Shown here piece by piece: positions 50,301 through 58,477 of a stretch of 64,000 bases of DNA. The translations under genes and the position numbers were made by a program. Under the pieces are notes generated by a model that did not search any database, was not told the origin of the DNA, and saw nothing but the letters and a program-made list of their open reading frames with translations. This DNA is from Variovorax sp. dw_308 (GTDB taxonomy: Bacteria > Pseudomonadota > Gammaproteobacteria > Burkholderiales > Burkholderiaceae_C). The stretch lies in the NCBI RefSeq assembly GCF_019207085.1, contig NZ_JAATOM010000012.1, positions 124,001 through 188,000 on the forward strand, written 5' to 3'. The first letter of the stretch is position 1; each line of letters starts with the position of its first letter.

Positions 50301-51287
50301 TCAGGCGCGATTGTAGTCCAGCCCCCATTCGTGCGCGCCCGCCGCCAGGTCGGGCGGCAATGGCGAGTGAAAGGTCATTTCCGCCTGCGTCACCGGATGC
50401 ACGAAGGCGAGTCGGTAAGCATGCAGCGCCTGCCGCGCGACGCCGGCGGCCGGCGCACCGCCATAGGTGGCGTCGCCCACCAGCGGATGGCCGATCGACG
50501 CCATGTGCACGCGGATCTGGTGCGTGCGTCCGGTTTCGAGGGTGCAACGGACGATACAACCCTTGTCACCGCTGTCGAGCCGCTCGATCAGCGTGCGCGC
50601 CACCTTGCCGCCATGGCGCTCCAGGTCGACCACGGCCATTCGCAGGCGGTTGCGCGGATCGCGCCCGATCGGCGCATCGACACGGCGCGCCGCGGCGCCC
50701 TCCCAGGGCCGGTGTGCCATGGCGATGTATTGCCGCGTGACCTCGCGCGCGGCGATCAACGCGACCAGCGCATCCATCGCGGCGCGGGTGCGCGCGACCA
50801 CCATCAGCCCGCTGGTGTCGCGGTCGAGCCGATGCACGATGCCGGCGCGCGGCAGCAGGACCGCCTTCGGGTCGAGGGCCAGCAGGCCATTGAGCAGGGT
50901 GCCGCTCCAATGGCCCGGCGCGGGATGGACCACGAGGCCGGCGGGCTTGTCGATCACGCGCAGGTCGGCATCCTCGTGCACCACGCGCAGTTCCATCGGC
51001 TCGGGCCGGAAGGCCTGGCTCTGCGGCGTGGGCTTGAGTTCGATGGCGCCGGCCTCGCCCGCGTGCATGGTCATCGACGGCTTGGTCGCCGGCCGCCCGC
51101 CCTGGAGGCTGACCGCGCCGGCCTCGATCAACTGCTGCAGATAGCTGCGGGAGAACTCGGGCACCAGGGCTGCCAGGGCCCGGTCGAGGCGCTGGCCGTG
51201 CTGCGCCACGCCGATGGTGAACGCGCGCGTTTCGCTGGCGTCGGCAAGGTCGGCGGCCTCGTCCGACTCTCCTGCCGTCAGGGTCAT
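50301..51287 (-). CDS. rluD: 23S rRNA pseudouridine synthase RluD
   Basis: This 328-residue enzyme makes pseudouridines in helix 69 of 23S rRNA. The S4 domain is at about 32-80 (QRLDRALAALVPEFSRSYLQ). The catalytic Asp155 is in GIVHRLDRDTSG, and GRTHQIRVHMASIGHPLVGD is typical. The start MTLTAGESDE at 51285-51287 was chosen because the 14 codons upstream run into the bamD control region. It is divergent from bamD, the common rluD-bamD arrangement. Confidence 0.94.
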   Translation of the reverse strand: MTLTAGESDEAADLADASETRAFTIGVAQHGQRLDRALAALVPEFSRSYLQQLIEAGAVSLQGGRPATKPSMTMHAGEAGAIELKPTPQSQAFRPEPMELRVVHEDADLRVIDKPAGLVVHPAPGHWSGTLLNGLLALDPKAVLLPRAGIVHRLDRDTSGLMVVARTRAAMDALVALIAAREVTRQYIAMAHRPWEGAAARRVDAPIGRDPRNRLRMAVVDLERHGGKVARTLIERLDSGDKGCIVRCTLETGRTHQIRVHMASIGHPLVGDATYGGAPAAGVARQALHAYRLAFVHPVTQAEMTFHSPLPPDLAAGAHEWGLDYNRA

Positions 51288-51305
51288 GTCCAAAGGGTCG
51301 GTCGA

Positions 51306-51311
51306 TATAAT
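51306..51311 (+). promoter_or_regulatory. Candidate -10 box for bamD
   Basis: TATAAT matches the sigma-70 -10 consensus exactly and lies 33 bases before the bamD start, giving a short leader. No good -35 box is found at 16-18 bases upstream, so it may need an activator or be chance. Confidence 0.3.
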
Positions 51312-51343
51312 TGAAGGCTCCTGTTTCACGAAAGCTTCATGTG

Positions 51344-52153
51344 ATGTTTCGCGCCAAATTATCGGCGGTCCCCGGCTGGGTGGTGGCGCTTGCCGCGGCA
51401 GGGCTGTTGGCCGGCTGCTCGACGACCGAAGACGACAAGACGGCGAACTGGAGCCCCAACAAGATCTACGCGGAAGCCAAGGACGAGGCCGATTCCGGTT
51501 CCTACGAAAAGGCCGTGCCGCTGTACGAGAAGCTGGAAGGCCGCGCCGCCGGGACGCCGCTGGCCCAGCAAGCCCAGCTCGACAAGGCCTACGCCCAATA
51601 CAAGTCGGGCGAAAAGCCCGCCGCCATCTCCACGCTCGACCGCTTCATGAAGCTGCACCCGGCCAGCCCGGCGATGGACTATGCGCTCTACATGAAGGGC
51701 GTGGTCAACTTCAACGACGACCTCGGCATGTTCTCGTGGATGACCCGACAAGACCTGTCCGAGCGCGACCAGCGCGCGGCCAAGGAATCGTTCGAGGCCT
51801 TCAAGGAACTGGTCACCCGCTTCCCGGACTCGCGCTACTCGCCCGACGCCCGGGCGCGCATGAACTACATCGTGAACTCGCTCGCGCAGTATGAAGTTCA
51901 CGTGGCGCGCTACTACTACACGCGCGGCGCCTACCTGGCCGCCATCAACCGCGCGCAGATCGCGCTGGCCGACTACCGCGAGGTGCCGGCGCTCGAGGAA
52001 GCGCTCTACATCATGATGCGCTCGTACGACCAGTTGGGCCTGACCCAACTGCGCGACGACACGCAACGCGTGCTGGCACAGAACTACCCGAACAGCCAGT
52101 TCGTCGCCAAGGGCTTCCGCGGCAAGGACGATCCCTGGTGGAAGTTCTGGTAG
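51344..52153 (+). CDS. bamD: Outer-membrane assembly lipoprotein BamD
   Basis: This 269-residue essential lipoprotein of the BAM complex has a signal peptide ending in LLAGC and five TPR-like units, for example IYAEAKDEADSGSYEKAVPL, AQLDKAYAQYKSGEKPAAIS and KESFEAFKELVTRFPDSRYS, ending DDPWWKFW. The ATG at 51344-51346 is preceded by ATGTG, so an ATG-TGA start-stop pair overlaps it (ATGTGATG). The family start MFRAKLSAV fits. It is divergent from rluD. Confidence 0.95.
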   Translation: MFRAKLSAVPGWVVALAAAGLLAGCSTTEDDKTANWSPNKIYAEAKDEADSGSYEKAVPLYEKLEGRAAGTPLAQQAQLDKAYAQYKSGEKPAAISTLDRFMKLHPASPAMDYALYMKGVVNFNDDLGMFSWMTRQDLSERDQRAAKESFEAFKELVTRFPDSRYSPDARARMNYIVNSLAQYEVHVARYYYTRGAYLAAINRAQIALADYREVPALEEALYIMMRSYDQLGLTQLRDDTQRVLAQNYPNSQFVAKGFRGKDDPWWKFW

Positions 52154-52175
52154 CCACCCGGCTGCCCCGCCCCGC

Positions 52176-54182
52176 CTACACCAGCTCCGCGAGCGCTGAA
52201 TCGAACGCAGCCTCGCCCTCCACCCGCCGCATGGGCGGCAACGCCGCCAGCAGGCGCTTGCCGTAGCCCATCGCCACCAGGCGGGTGTCGCAGATCACCA
52301 GCAAGCCGCGGTCGGTCTCGCGCCGGATCAACCGGCCCGCGCCTTGCTTGAGGGCGACGCCCGCCTCGGGCAGGAAGTAATCGTTGAACGAACTGCGCCC
52401 CTGGCCTTCGAGGCGGCGCGAGCGCGCCTCCACCAGCGGGTCGTTCGGGGGCGGGAACGGCAGCTTGTCGATCACCACCAGTTGCAGCACGTCGCCCGGC
52501 GCGTCGAAGCCCTCCCAGAACGACGCGGAGGCCACCAGCACGCAACCGGCCCGACCGCCGCCCGCGCCTTCGCGGAAGCGGTCCATGAGCACACGCTTGG
52601 GCAGTTCGCCCTGTACCAGCACTTCAGGCCGCAGTTCGGCCTCGGTGTGCTCGAAGTGCGCCCGCATGGCTTCGCCGATGGTGCGCAGCGCACGCAGCGT
52701 GGTGGTGAGCACCAGCGTGCGCCCGCCCAGGACCGTGGCGCCTCGTGCGGCGAGTTGGGCGACCGCTGCGCTGTGGCCTGGGTCGTTGGGCTTGGGGAAC
52801 TGGCGCGGTACATACAGCGCGGCCTGCGATGCATAGTCGAACGGGCTGGCCACGCGCAGCACCTCTGCATCGCCAAGGCCGCAGGGCTCGGTGAACCAGC
52901 GCAGGCGGGCATCGTCGCCGAGCGTGGCGGAGGTGAAGACCCAGGCCCGCCCGATGGCATCCGGGTCGGCCTTGTCCGCCTTCAGCACGCGCGTCTGCAC
53001 CGCTTCGGCAATGTCGAGCGGCGACTCGATCAGGCGCAACTGCTGGCCCACGTCGACCCAGCGCACGGACTCCGGCGGGCAAGCCAATGCGAAACGGGCG
53101 GCGCGCTGAGAGAGCTGCGTGGCGCGCTCGTGCAGGCGCACGAAGTCGGGCGCCATCTCGCTGACGGTGTCGATGGCCTCGGCGGCTTGTTCGAAGCCTT
53201 GCTGCAGCGCTTCCAGCGCCCTCTGCCAGCCCTCGGGCTCGATGGCCTCGGGCGCGGCGTCCAGCCAGCGCAGCTTGGCGCCTGGCCATTGCTTGCCAAC
53301 GACCAGGCGAAGCTCTCGCGCGGCGCGTTCGACCGTGGCCGCGACCGTGGTCCAGTCGACCAGGCCGCGCGCATGTTGCAGCCCTGCGGCGAGGATGTCG
53401 CGCGCGAAGTCGAGTGCCTGCGCCGTGCCGATCTGCACGCCGAGGAATTGCACGCCGGTCTCGTTGAGCTGATGCGCCTCGTCGAACACGACGACGCGTA
53501 CCGTCGGCAGCAATTCGGCCATGCCCGACTCGCGCACCGCCAGGTCGGCGAAGAACAGATGGTGATTGATCACCACCACGTCCGCCGCCAGCGCCTCGCG
53601 GCGGGCCGCGTTGACGTGGCAGGGCCGGAACTGCGGGCATTGCGCGCCGAGGCAGTTCTCGCGCGTCGAGGTGACGAGCGGGATCAAGGGCGAGCGTTCG
53701 TCCAGGCCCGGCAACTCGGCCAGGTCGCCGGTACGCGTGGCCTGGGACCATTGCTCGATCTTGGCCAGCGTGCGCGCCGAGACGCGGTCAGGCCCCGCGT
53801 CATGGCGCGCCAGTTCGAGCCGGTGCAGGCAGAGGTAGCTGGCGCGGCCCTTCAGCAGCGCCGTGCGCACCGGGAGGCCCAGCGCTTCGACGAGGCGCGG
53901 CAGGTCCCTGCCAAAGAGCTGGTCCTGCAGCGTCTTGGTGGCGGTCGACAGCAGCACGCGCTCGCCGCTCAGCAGCGCTGGAACGAGGTACGAGAAAGTC
54001 TTGCCGACGCCGGTGCCGGCCTCGACCACAAGTTGGCCGCCCTCCTCGATGGTTCGGGCCACGGCCAGCGCCATGTCGGTCTGCCCACCGCGCTCGCGGA
54101 ACTGGTCGGCCGCCAACGACAACGCGCCCTCCTGCGCGAAGGCTTCGCGCGTCCGCGCGACGAGTGCCCCCTCGCTCGCCAT
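52176..54182 (-). CDS. DinG/YoaA-type ATP-dependent helicase with Fe-S cluster motif
   Basis: This 668-residue superfamily 2 (XPD-like) 5'-3' DNA helicase has Walker A EAGTGVGKTFSYLVPALL. The four cluster cysteines lie in SYLCLHRLEL and ENCLGAQCPQFRPCH, and the DEAH box is VVVFDEAHQLNETG. Helicase C motifs are LVASASFWEGFDAPGD and QGAGRLIRRETDRG. Such enzymes unwind R-loops, G-quadruplexes or stalled-fork DNA. The ATG at 54180-54182 shares one base with the upstream DUF465 stop (TGATG). An open frame continues upstream but overlaps that gene. Confidence 0.92.
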   Translation of the reverse strand: MASEGALVARTREAFAQEGALSLAADQFRERGGQTDMALAVARTIEEGGQLVVEAGTGVGKTFSYLVPALLSGERVLLSTATKTLQDQLFGRDLPRLVEALGLPVRTALLKGRASYLCLHRLELARHDAGPDRVSARTLAKIEQWSQATRTGDLAELPGLDERSPLIPLVTSTRENCLGAQCPQFRPCHVNAARREALAADVVVINHHLFFADLAVRESGMAELLPTVRVVVFDEAHQLNETGVQFLGVQIGTAQALDFARDILAAGLQHARGLVDWTTVAATVERAARELRLVVGKQWPGAKLRWLDAAPEAIEPEGWQRALEALQQGFEQAAEAIDTVSEMAPDFVRLHERATQLSQRAARFALACPPESVRWVDVGQQLRLIESPLDIAEAVQTRVLKADKADPDAIGRAWVFTSATLGDDARLRWFTEPCGLGDAEVLRVASPFDYASQAALYVPRQFPKPNDPGHSAAVAQLAARGATVLGGRTLVLTTTLRALRTIGEAMRAHFEHTEAELRPEVLVQGELPKRVLMDRFREGAGGGRAGCVLVASASFWEGFDAPGDVLQLVVIDKLPFPPPNDPLVEARSRRLEGQGRSSFNDYFLPEAGVALKQGAGRLIRRETDRGLLVICDTRLVAMGYGKRLLAALPPMRRVEGEAAFDSALAELV

Positions 54183-54385
54183 CAGGCAGGCTCGGCCGGA
54201 TCGATCTGCCGCACCAGTCGCTCGATCTGGTCGCGCAGGGCGAGGCGGCGCTTCTTGAGGCGGCGCAGCAGCAATTCGTCTTGCGGCGACGCCTCCGCCA
54301 GCCTGTCGATGGAGGCGTCGAGGTCTGCGTGCTCGATGCGCAGTTCGATCAACTGGCGCGAGAGGGAGTGAAGATTGGAGTCCAA
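54182..54385 (-). CDS. DUF465 (YdcH-family) small helical protein
   Basis: This is a 67-residue protein of the DUF465/YdcH family, a short helical hairpin: LHSLSRQLIELRIEHADLD, then ELLLRRLKKRRLALRDQIER. Family members begin close to DSNLHSL, so TTG at 54383-54385 is preferred. An ATG at 54461-54463 in the same frame would add 26 residues unlike the family but has GAGG upstream. A possible minus-strand -10 (TATTAT) near 54427 lies between the two candidates and favours the shorter form. Function unknown. It is coupled to the helicase gene. Confidence 0.8.
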   Translation of the reverse strand: MDSNLHSLSRQLIELRIEHADLDASIDRLAEASPQDELLLRRLKKRRLALRDQIERLVRQIDPAEPA

Positions 54386-54492
54386 CGGATGGGGTTCGAC
54401 CGCATAGGGCCGACACTTGTTCACTTGATAATACGTCGAGTCTTTGTCAGACGAACAACACATGGATCGCGCCTCAGGCGCACAACGCGCGC

Positions 54493-55290
54493 ATGAGTCG
54501 AGGCTTTCGGATAGCTGCAGCCACTGGTCTCCACAAGGGAGATCGCCCCTATCAACAGGATCAGGTCCTCCTGATCGAACATCCCCGCGTCAAGGGTTGC
54601 GTGCTGGGCCTCGTGGCCGATGGCATGGGCGGACGCAGCGGCGGTCGCAAGGCCTCCGACCAGGTGATGATGACGGCCAGGCAACTGTTCAACCGCTTCT
54701 CGCCCAGCATCGACGACATGCACGACCTGCTGCGCCGCATCGTCAACGATTCGCACACGGTGATCAAGCTGACAGCGATGTCGAGCGAGAGCGAGCCGCA
54801 CAGCACGGTGGCCGCGTTCCTGGTCAACCCCAACGGCGAGTGCGTCTGGATCCATGCAGGCGATTCGCGCATCTACCATTTCCAGCGCGGCCGCATGGTG
54901 CTGCGCACGCGCGACCATTCGTACGTCCAGGCGCTGGTCGACCGCGGCGAACTCACCGACGACGAGGCCAACGTGCATCCGCAGGGCAACATCCTGATCG
55001 GGTGCCTCGGCATGACGACTTCGCCGCCGCCCATCGACACGCACCATATCGCCAAGCTCAAGCCGGGCGACTTGCTGATGGCCTGCAGCGACGGGCTCTG
55101 GCATTATTTTTCGCCAGAAGAAATGGGGGCGGTGCTGCACGAGCAATCGCCGCGATCCGCGGTCGAACTGCTGGTCGACGAAGCGCGCATACGGGCGATG
55201 GGCACGGGTGACAACATATCGATCGCGGTGCTCAAGTTCGAGTCCTTGCCGCGGGAGCCGAAGACCGCCGCGGAGGCGGGCGAGCACTGA
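54493..55290 (+). CDS. PP2C-family serine/threonine phosphatase
   Basis: This 265-residue PPM phosphatase uses two metal ions to remove phosphate from Ser/Thr. The metal and active-site motifs are LVADGMGGRSGGRKASD, IHAGDSRIYHF, MACSDGLWHYF and GTGDNISIAVL, all intact. It is soluble, with no sensor domain or kinase fused. Stand-alone Stp1-type phosphatases usually counter Hanks-type kinases; none is in the window. The start is ATG at 54493-54495. It converges with the coiled-coil secreted gene, 9 bases between stops. Confidence 0.9.
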   Translation: MSRGFRIAAATGLHKGDRPYQQDQVLLIEHPRVKGCVLGLVADGMGGRSGGRKASDQVMMTARQLFNRFSPSIDDMHDLLRRIVNDSHTVIKLTAMSSESEPHSTVAAFLVNPNGECVWIHAGDSRIYHFQRGRMVLRTRDHSYVQALVDRGELTDDEANVHPQGNILIGCLGMTTSPPPIDTHHIAKLKPGDLLMACSDGLWHYFSPEEMGAVLHEQSPRSAVELLVDEARIRAMGTGDNISIAVLKFESLPREPKTAAEAGEH

Positions 55291-55299
55291 TTTCCGGTA

Positions 55300-55938
55300 T
55301 CAGGGCGGCAACGGTGCGGCGCGCGGCTTGTCGCGCTCCGCGTTGCGCCGTTCGACGTCGGCGCGGTGCTTTGCCGCCTTGTCCAGCCGCTCGTCGTTGG
55401 CCTGCACGTTGGCCGGCGCCTGGACCCGTTCGCGCTGGCGGCTGGCATCTTCCCTGGCCTGGCGTTGCTGCTTGTCGGCGAAGGCGCGCTGGTTTTGCGC
55501 TTCCTGCGCGGTCATGGCCTCACGGCTCGCCGCATGATCCGCGGTGCGCTGCTCGCGTTCCTTTTGCGCGTCGGCGGCACGTTCGCGCTGGGCTTCCTGG
55601 TCTTTCGCGCGTTGCTGCGATGCGTTGTCCTGGAGCTTTTGCGTTTCGATCGCGGCACGGCGCTTGCGCTCGATGTCGTTGAGCGCGGACTCCTGACGCT
55701 TCAGGTCGTCGCTGACCACCCTCGCACGCCGGCGGCTGTCGCTCAGGCAATCCTCGACGGCGAACTTCTGATAGCACGCCGCGCGCTCGCTATTGACGCG
55801 CACTTGCAGCGCCTGGCGCTCGGAGGCGATGCGCGCCCGCTCGGCGGCCGGGTCGAGCCCGCCCGAGGTGCTGCCGGACTGGGCCCTTGCGGACCCGGCC
55901 AGCACGGCCAACAGCAGCGAGAGCGCAAGATGCTTCAT
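55300..55938 (-). CDS. Secreted coiled-coil protein, Arg/Gln/Glu-rich, function unknown
   Basis: This is a 212-residue protein. A signal peptide (LALSLLLAVLAGSARAQS) is followed by a conserved-looking segment with two cysteines (ERAACYQKFAVEDCLSDSRR), probably a disulfide. From about 75 to 205 there is a long charged helix rich in Arg, Gln, Glu and Ala, predicted coiled coil, ending in RAAPLPP. Such proteins appear in Comamonadaceae beside zapE. The ATG overlaps the zapE stop by four bases, so it is made with ZapE. No function is known to me. Confidence 0.8.
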   Translation of the reverse strand: MKHLALSLLLAVLAGSARAQSGSTSGGLDPAAERARIASERQALQVRVNSERAACYQKFAVEDCLSDSRRRARVVSDDLKRQESALNDIERKRRAAIETQKLQDNASQQRAKDQEAQRERAADAQKEREQRTADHAASREAMTAQEAQNQRAFADKQQRQAREDASRQRERVQAPANVQANDERLDKAAKHRADVERRNAERDKPRAAPLPP

Positions 55939-57032
55939 GTGAGACGGGTGTCGACCGTGCGACGCTCCAGGGCCAGGAACTCGGCCGACTGCATTTCGTT
56001 GAGGCGGGAGACGGTGCGCGGGAACTCATGGGCCAGCGGACCTTCCGTGTACAACGCCTCGGGTGGAACCTCGGCCGACATGATGAGTTTCACGCGGCGA
56101 TCGTAGAACACGTCGACCAGCCATGTGAAACGGCGGGCTTCCGAGGCCCGGTTGACGCCCATGCGCGGCACGTCGGACAGCAGCACGGTGTGGAACTGCG
56201 AGGCGATCTCGAGGTAGTCGTTCTGCGAGCGCGGGCCGCCGCACAGCGTCTTGAAGTCGAACCACACCACGCCGCCGGCCATGCGCCTCGCGTGGATCTC
56301 GCGCGCCTCGATATGCAGGATCGGGTTCTCGTCGGCCGATTCGGCCAGGCGCGCAAAGGCGTCTCGCATCTCCTTGTCGGCCACCGCGCCGTTGGGCGTG
56401 AGGTACATGCGCAGCTGTTCGAGCGTGCGGCGCCGATAGTCGGTGCCGTTGTCGACGCTCAGCACTTCGAGCTGCTCGTTGAGCAGCGCGATCGCGGGCA
56501 GGATGCGGTCGCGGTGCAGGCCGTTCGGATAAAGATCGTCCGGCTTGAAATTGGAGGTGGTGACGAAGCCCACGCCGTTGTCGAACAACGCCTTCAGCAG
56601 GCGGTGCAGGATCATCGCGTCGGTGATGTCGGATACGTGGAACTCGTCGAAGCAGATGAGCTTGTAGCGCCTGGAGATGCGCAGGCCCAGTTCGTCGAGC
56701 GGGTTGACCGTGCCTTGCAGATCGGCCAGCTCGCGGTGCACCTCGCGCATGAACTCGTGGAAATGCAGCCGCGTCTTCCGGCGCAGCGGCACCGCGTTGA
56801 AGAACAGGTCCATCAGGAAGCTCTTGCCCCGTCCCACGCCGCCATACATGTAGACGCCGCGCGGGATGTCGGGCCGGTTGATGAGCTTCTTGAAGGCGTT
56901 CGAGCGCTGGGCCTTGTAGTCGCCCCATTCGCGCGCGCAGCGGTCGAGCGCCTCGACCGCGTGCAGTTGCGCGGGATCGCTCTGGAACCCGCGCTTGGCG
57001 AGTTCCGCTTGGTAGGCCTGGAGGACGCTCAA
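55935..57032 (-). CDS. zapE: Cell-division ATPase ZapE (AFG1-like)
   Basis: This 365-residue AAA-type ATPase acts on the FtsZ ring in E. coli. Walker A is YGGVGRGKSFLMDLFF, Walker B is LICFDEFHVSDITDA, and the AFG1 signs KLINRPDIPRGVYMYG and YLTPNGAVADKEM are clear. It lies four bases after lpdA, so it may be read through from the 2-oxoglutarate dehydrogenase operon. It overlaps the coiled-coil gene downstream. Confidence 0.93.
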   Translation of the reverse strand: MSVLQAYQAELAKRGFQSDPAQLHAVEALDRCAREWGDYKAQRSNAFKKLINRPDIPRGVYMYGGVGRGKSFLMDLFFNAVPLRRKTRLHFHEFMREVHRELADLQGTVNPLDELGLRISRRYKLICFDEFHVSDITDAMILHRLLKALFDNGVGFVTTSNFKPDDLYPNGLHRDRILPAIALLNEQLEVLSVDNGTDYRRRTLEQLRMYLTPNGAVADKEMRDAFARLAESADENPILHIEAREIHARRMAGGVVWFDFKTLCGGPRSQNDYLEIASQFHTVLLSDVPRMGVNRASEARRFTWLVDVFYDRRVKLIMSAEVPPEALYTEGPLAHEFPRTVSRLNEMQSAEFLALERRTVDTRLT

Positions 57033-57036
57033 GAGG

Positions 57037-58467
57037 TCAGAAATTCAGCGTGCGCTTGTCCACGGCCAGGGCCGCTTCCTTGGTCGCTTCCGACAGCGAC
57101 GGGTGCGCATGGCAGATGCGCGCGATGTCTTCGCTGCTCGCCTTGAACTCCATCGCCACCACGGCCTCCGAGATCAACTCGCTCACCTGCGGTCCCACCA
57201 TGTGGACGCCGAGGATCTCGTCAGTCGCGGCGTCGGCCAGGAACTTGACCATGCCGGTCGTGTCGCCCAGCGCGCGTGCGCGGCCGTTGGCCAGGAAGGG
57301 GAAGGTGCCGGCCTTGTAGGCGCGCCCTTCGGCCTTGAGTTGCTGCTCGGTCTGGCCGACCCACGCGATCTCGGGCGAGGTGTAGATCACCCACGGAATG
57401 GTGTTGAAGTTGACGTGCCCATGCTGGCCGGCAATGCGCTCGGCCACCGCCACGCCCTCTTCCTCCGCCTTGTGCGCAAGCATCGGGCCGCGCACCACGT
57501 CGCCCACGGCCCAGACGTTCGGCAGGTTGGTCTTGCACTCGTCGTCGACCACGATCGCGCCGCGCTCGTCGAGCTTCAGGCCGACCGCTTCGCCGTTCAG
57601 GCCGATGGTGTTGGGCACGCGGCCGATCGAGACGATCAGCTTGTCGACATCCAGCTTCTGGTCTTCGCCCTTGGCATTGGTCCAGGCGATGCTCACGCCC
57701 TTCTTGCCCGACTTCACCTCGCCCACCTTCACGCCGAGCTCGATCTTCAGGCCCTGCTTGTCGAAGGCCTTCTTGGCTTCCTTGGCGATCTGCTCGTCGA
57801 CCGCGCCGAGGAAGGTGGGCAAGGCCTCGAGCACAGTCACTTCCGAGCCGAGGCGACGCCAGACCGAACCCATCTCCAAGCCGATCACGCCAGAGCCGAT
57901 CAGCGCCAGCTTCTTCGGCACGTTGCCGATGCGGAGCGCCCCGTCGTTCGAGAGGATGTTCTCCTCGTCGAAGGCTGCGCCCGGCAGTGCGCGGGCGTTC
58001 GAGCCGGTGGCGATGATCACGTGCCTGGCGCTGATCGATTCTTCTGCAGCGCCTGCGACCTTGAGTTCGTACCCCGTGTCGTCCGTCTTCGAGAAAGACG
58101 CGCGGCCGTGGAAGAAGCTGACCTTGTTCTTCTTGAACAGGTACAGGATGCCGTCGTTGTTCTGCTTCACGACGGTGTCCTTGCGGCCGAGCATCTTGGC
58201 GATGTCGAGCCCCAGGCCTTCGACCTTGATGCCGTGGTCGGCGAAGTGCTTGCCGGCATGCTCGTAATGCTCGGACGATTGCAGCAGCGCCTTCGACGGA
58301 ATGCATCCGACGTTGGTGCAGGTGCCGCCCAGCGCCGGGCCGCCCTTGCCGTTCTTCCACTCGTCGACGCAGGCGACATTGAAGCCGAGTTGCGCCGCGC
58401 GGATGGCCGCGATGTAGCCGCCGGGGCCGCCGCCGATGACGACGACGTCGAATTTCTTGTCAGACAT
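57037..58467 (-). CDS. lpdA: Dihydrolipoyl dehydrogenase
   Basis: This 476-residue E3 flavoprotein re-oxidises the lipoyl group of 2-oxoglutarate dehydrogenase with NAD+. The FAD site is VVIGGGPGGYIAAIRAAQLG, the redox disulfide is in GGTCTNVGCIPSKALL, and the C-terminal HAHPSLSEATKEAAL has the active-site His and Glu. It is 10 bases after sucB. Both its sequence group and its place tie it to this complex rather than to pyruvate dehydrogenase. Confidence 0.96.
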   Translation of the reverse strand: MSDKKFDVVVIGGGPGGYIAAIRAAQLGFNVACVDEWKNGKGGPALGGTCTNVGCIPSKALLQSSEHYEHAGKHFADHGIKVEGLGLDIAKMLGRKDTVVKQNNDGILYLFKKNKVSFFHGRASFSKTDDTGYELKVAGAAEESISARHVIIATGSNARALPGAAFDEENILSNDGALRIGNVPKKLALIGSGVIGLEMGSVWRRLGSEVTVLEALPTFLGAVDEQIAKEAKKAFDKQGLKIELGVKVGEVKSGKKGVSIAWTNAKGEDQKLDVDKLIVSIGRVPNTIGLNGEAVGLKLDERGAIVVDDECKTNLPNVWAVGDVVRGPMLAHKAEEEGVAVAERIAGQHGHVNFNTIPWVIYTSPEIAWVGQTEQQLKAEGRAYKAGTFPFLANGRARALGDTTGMVKFLADAATDEILGVHMVGPQVSELISEAVVAMEFKASSEDIARICHAHPSLSEATKEAALAVDKRTLNF

Positions 58468-58477
58468 CCAGTGCTCC

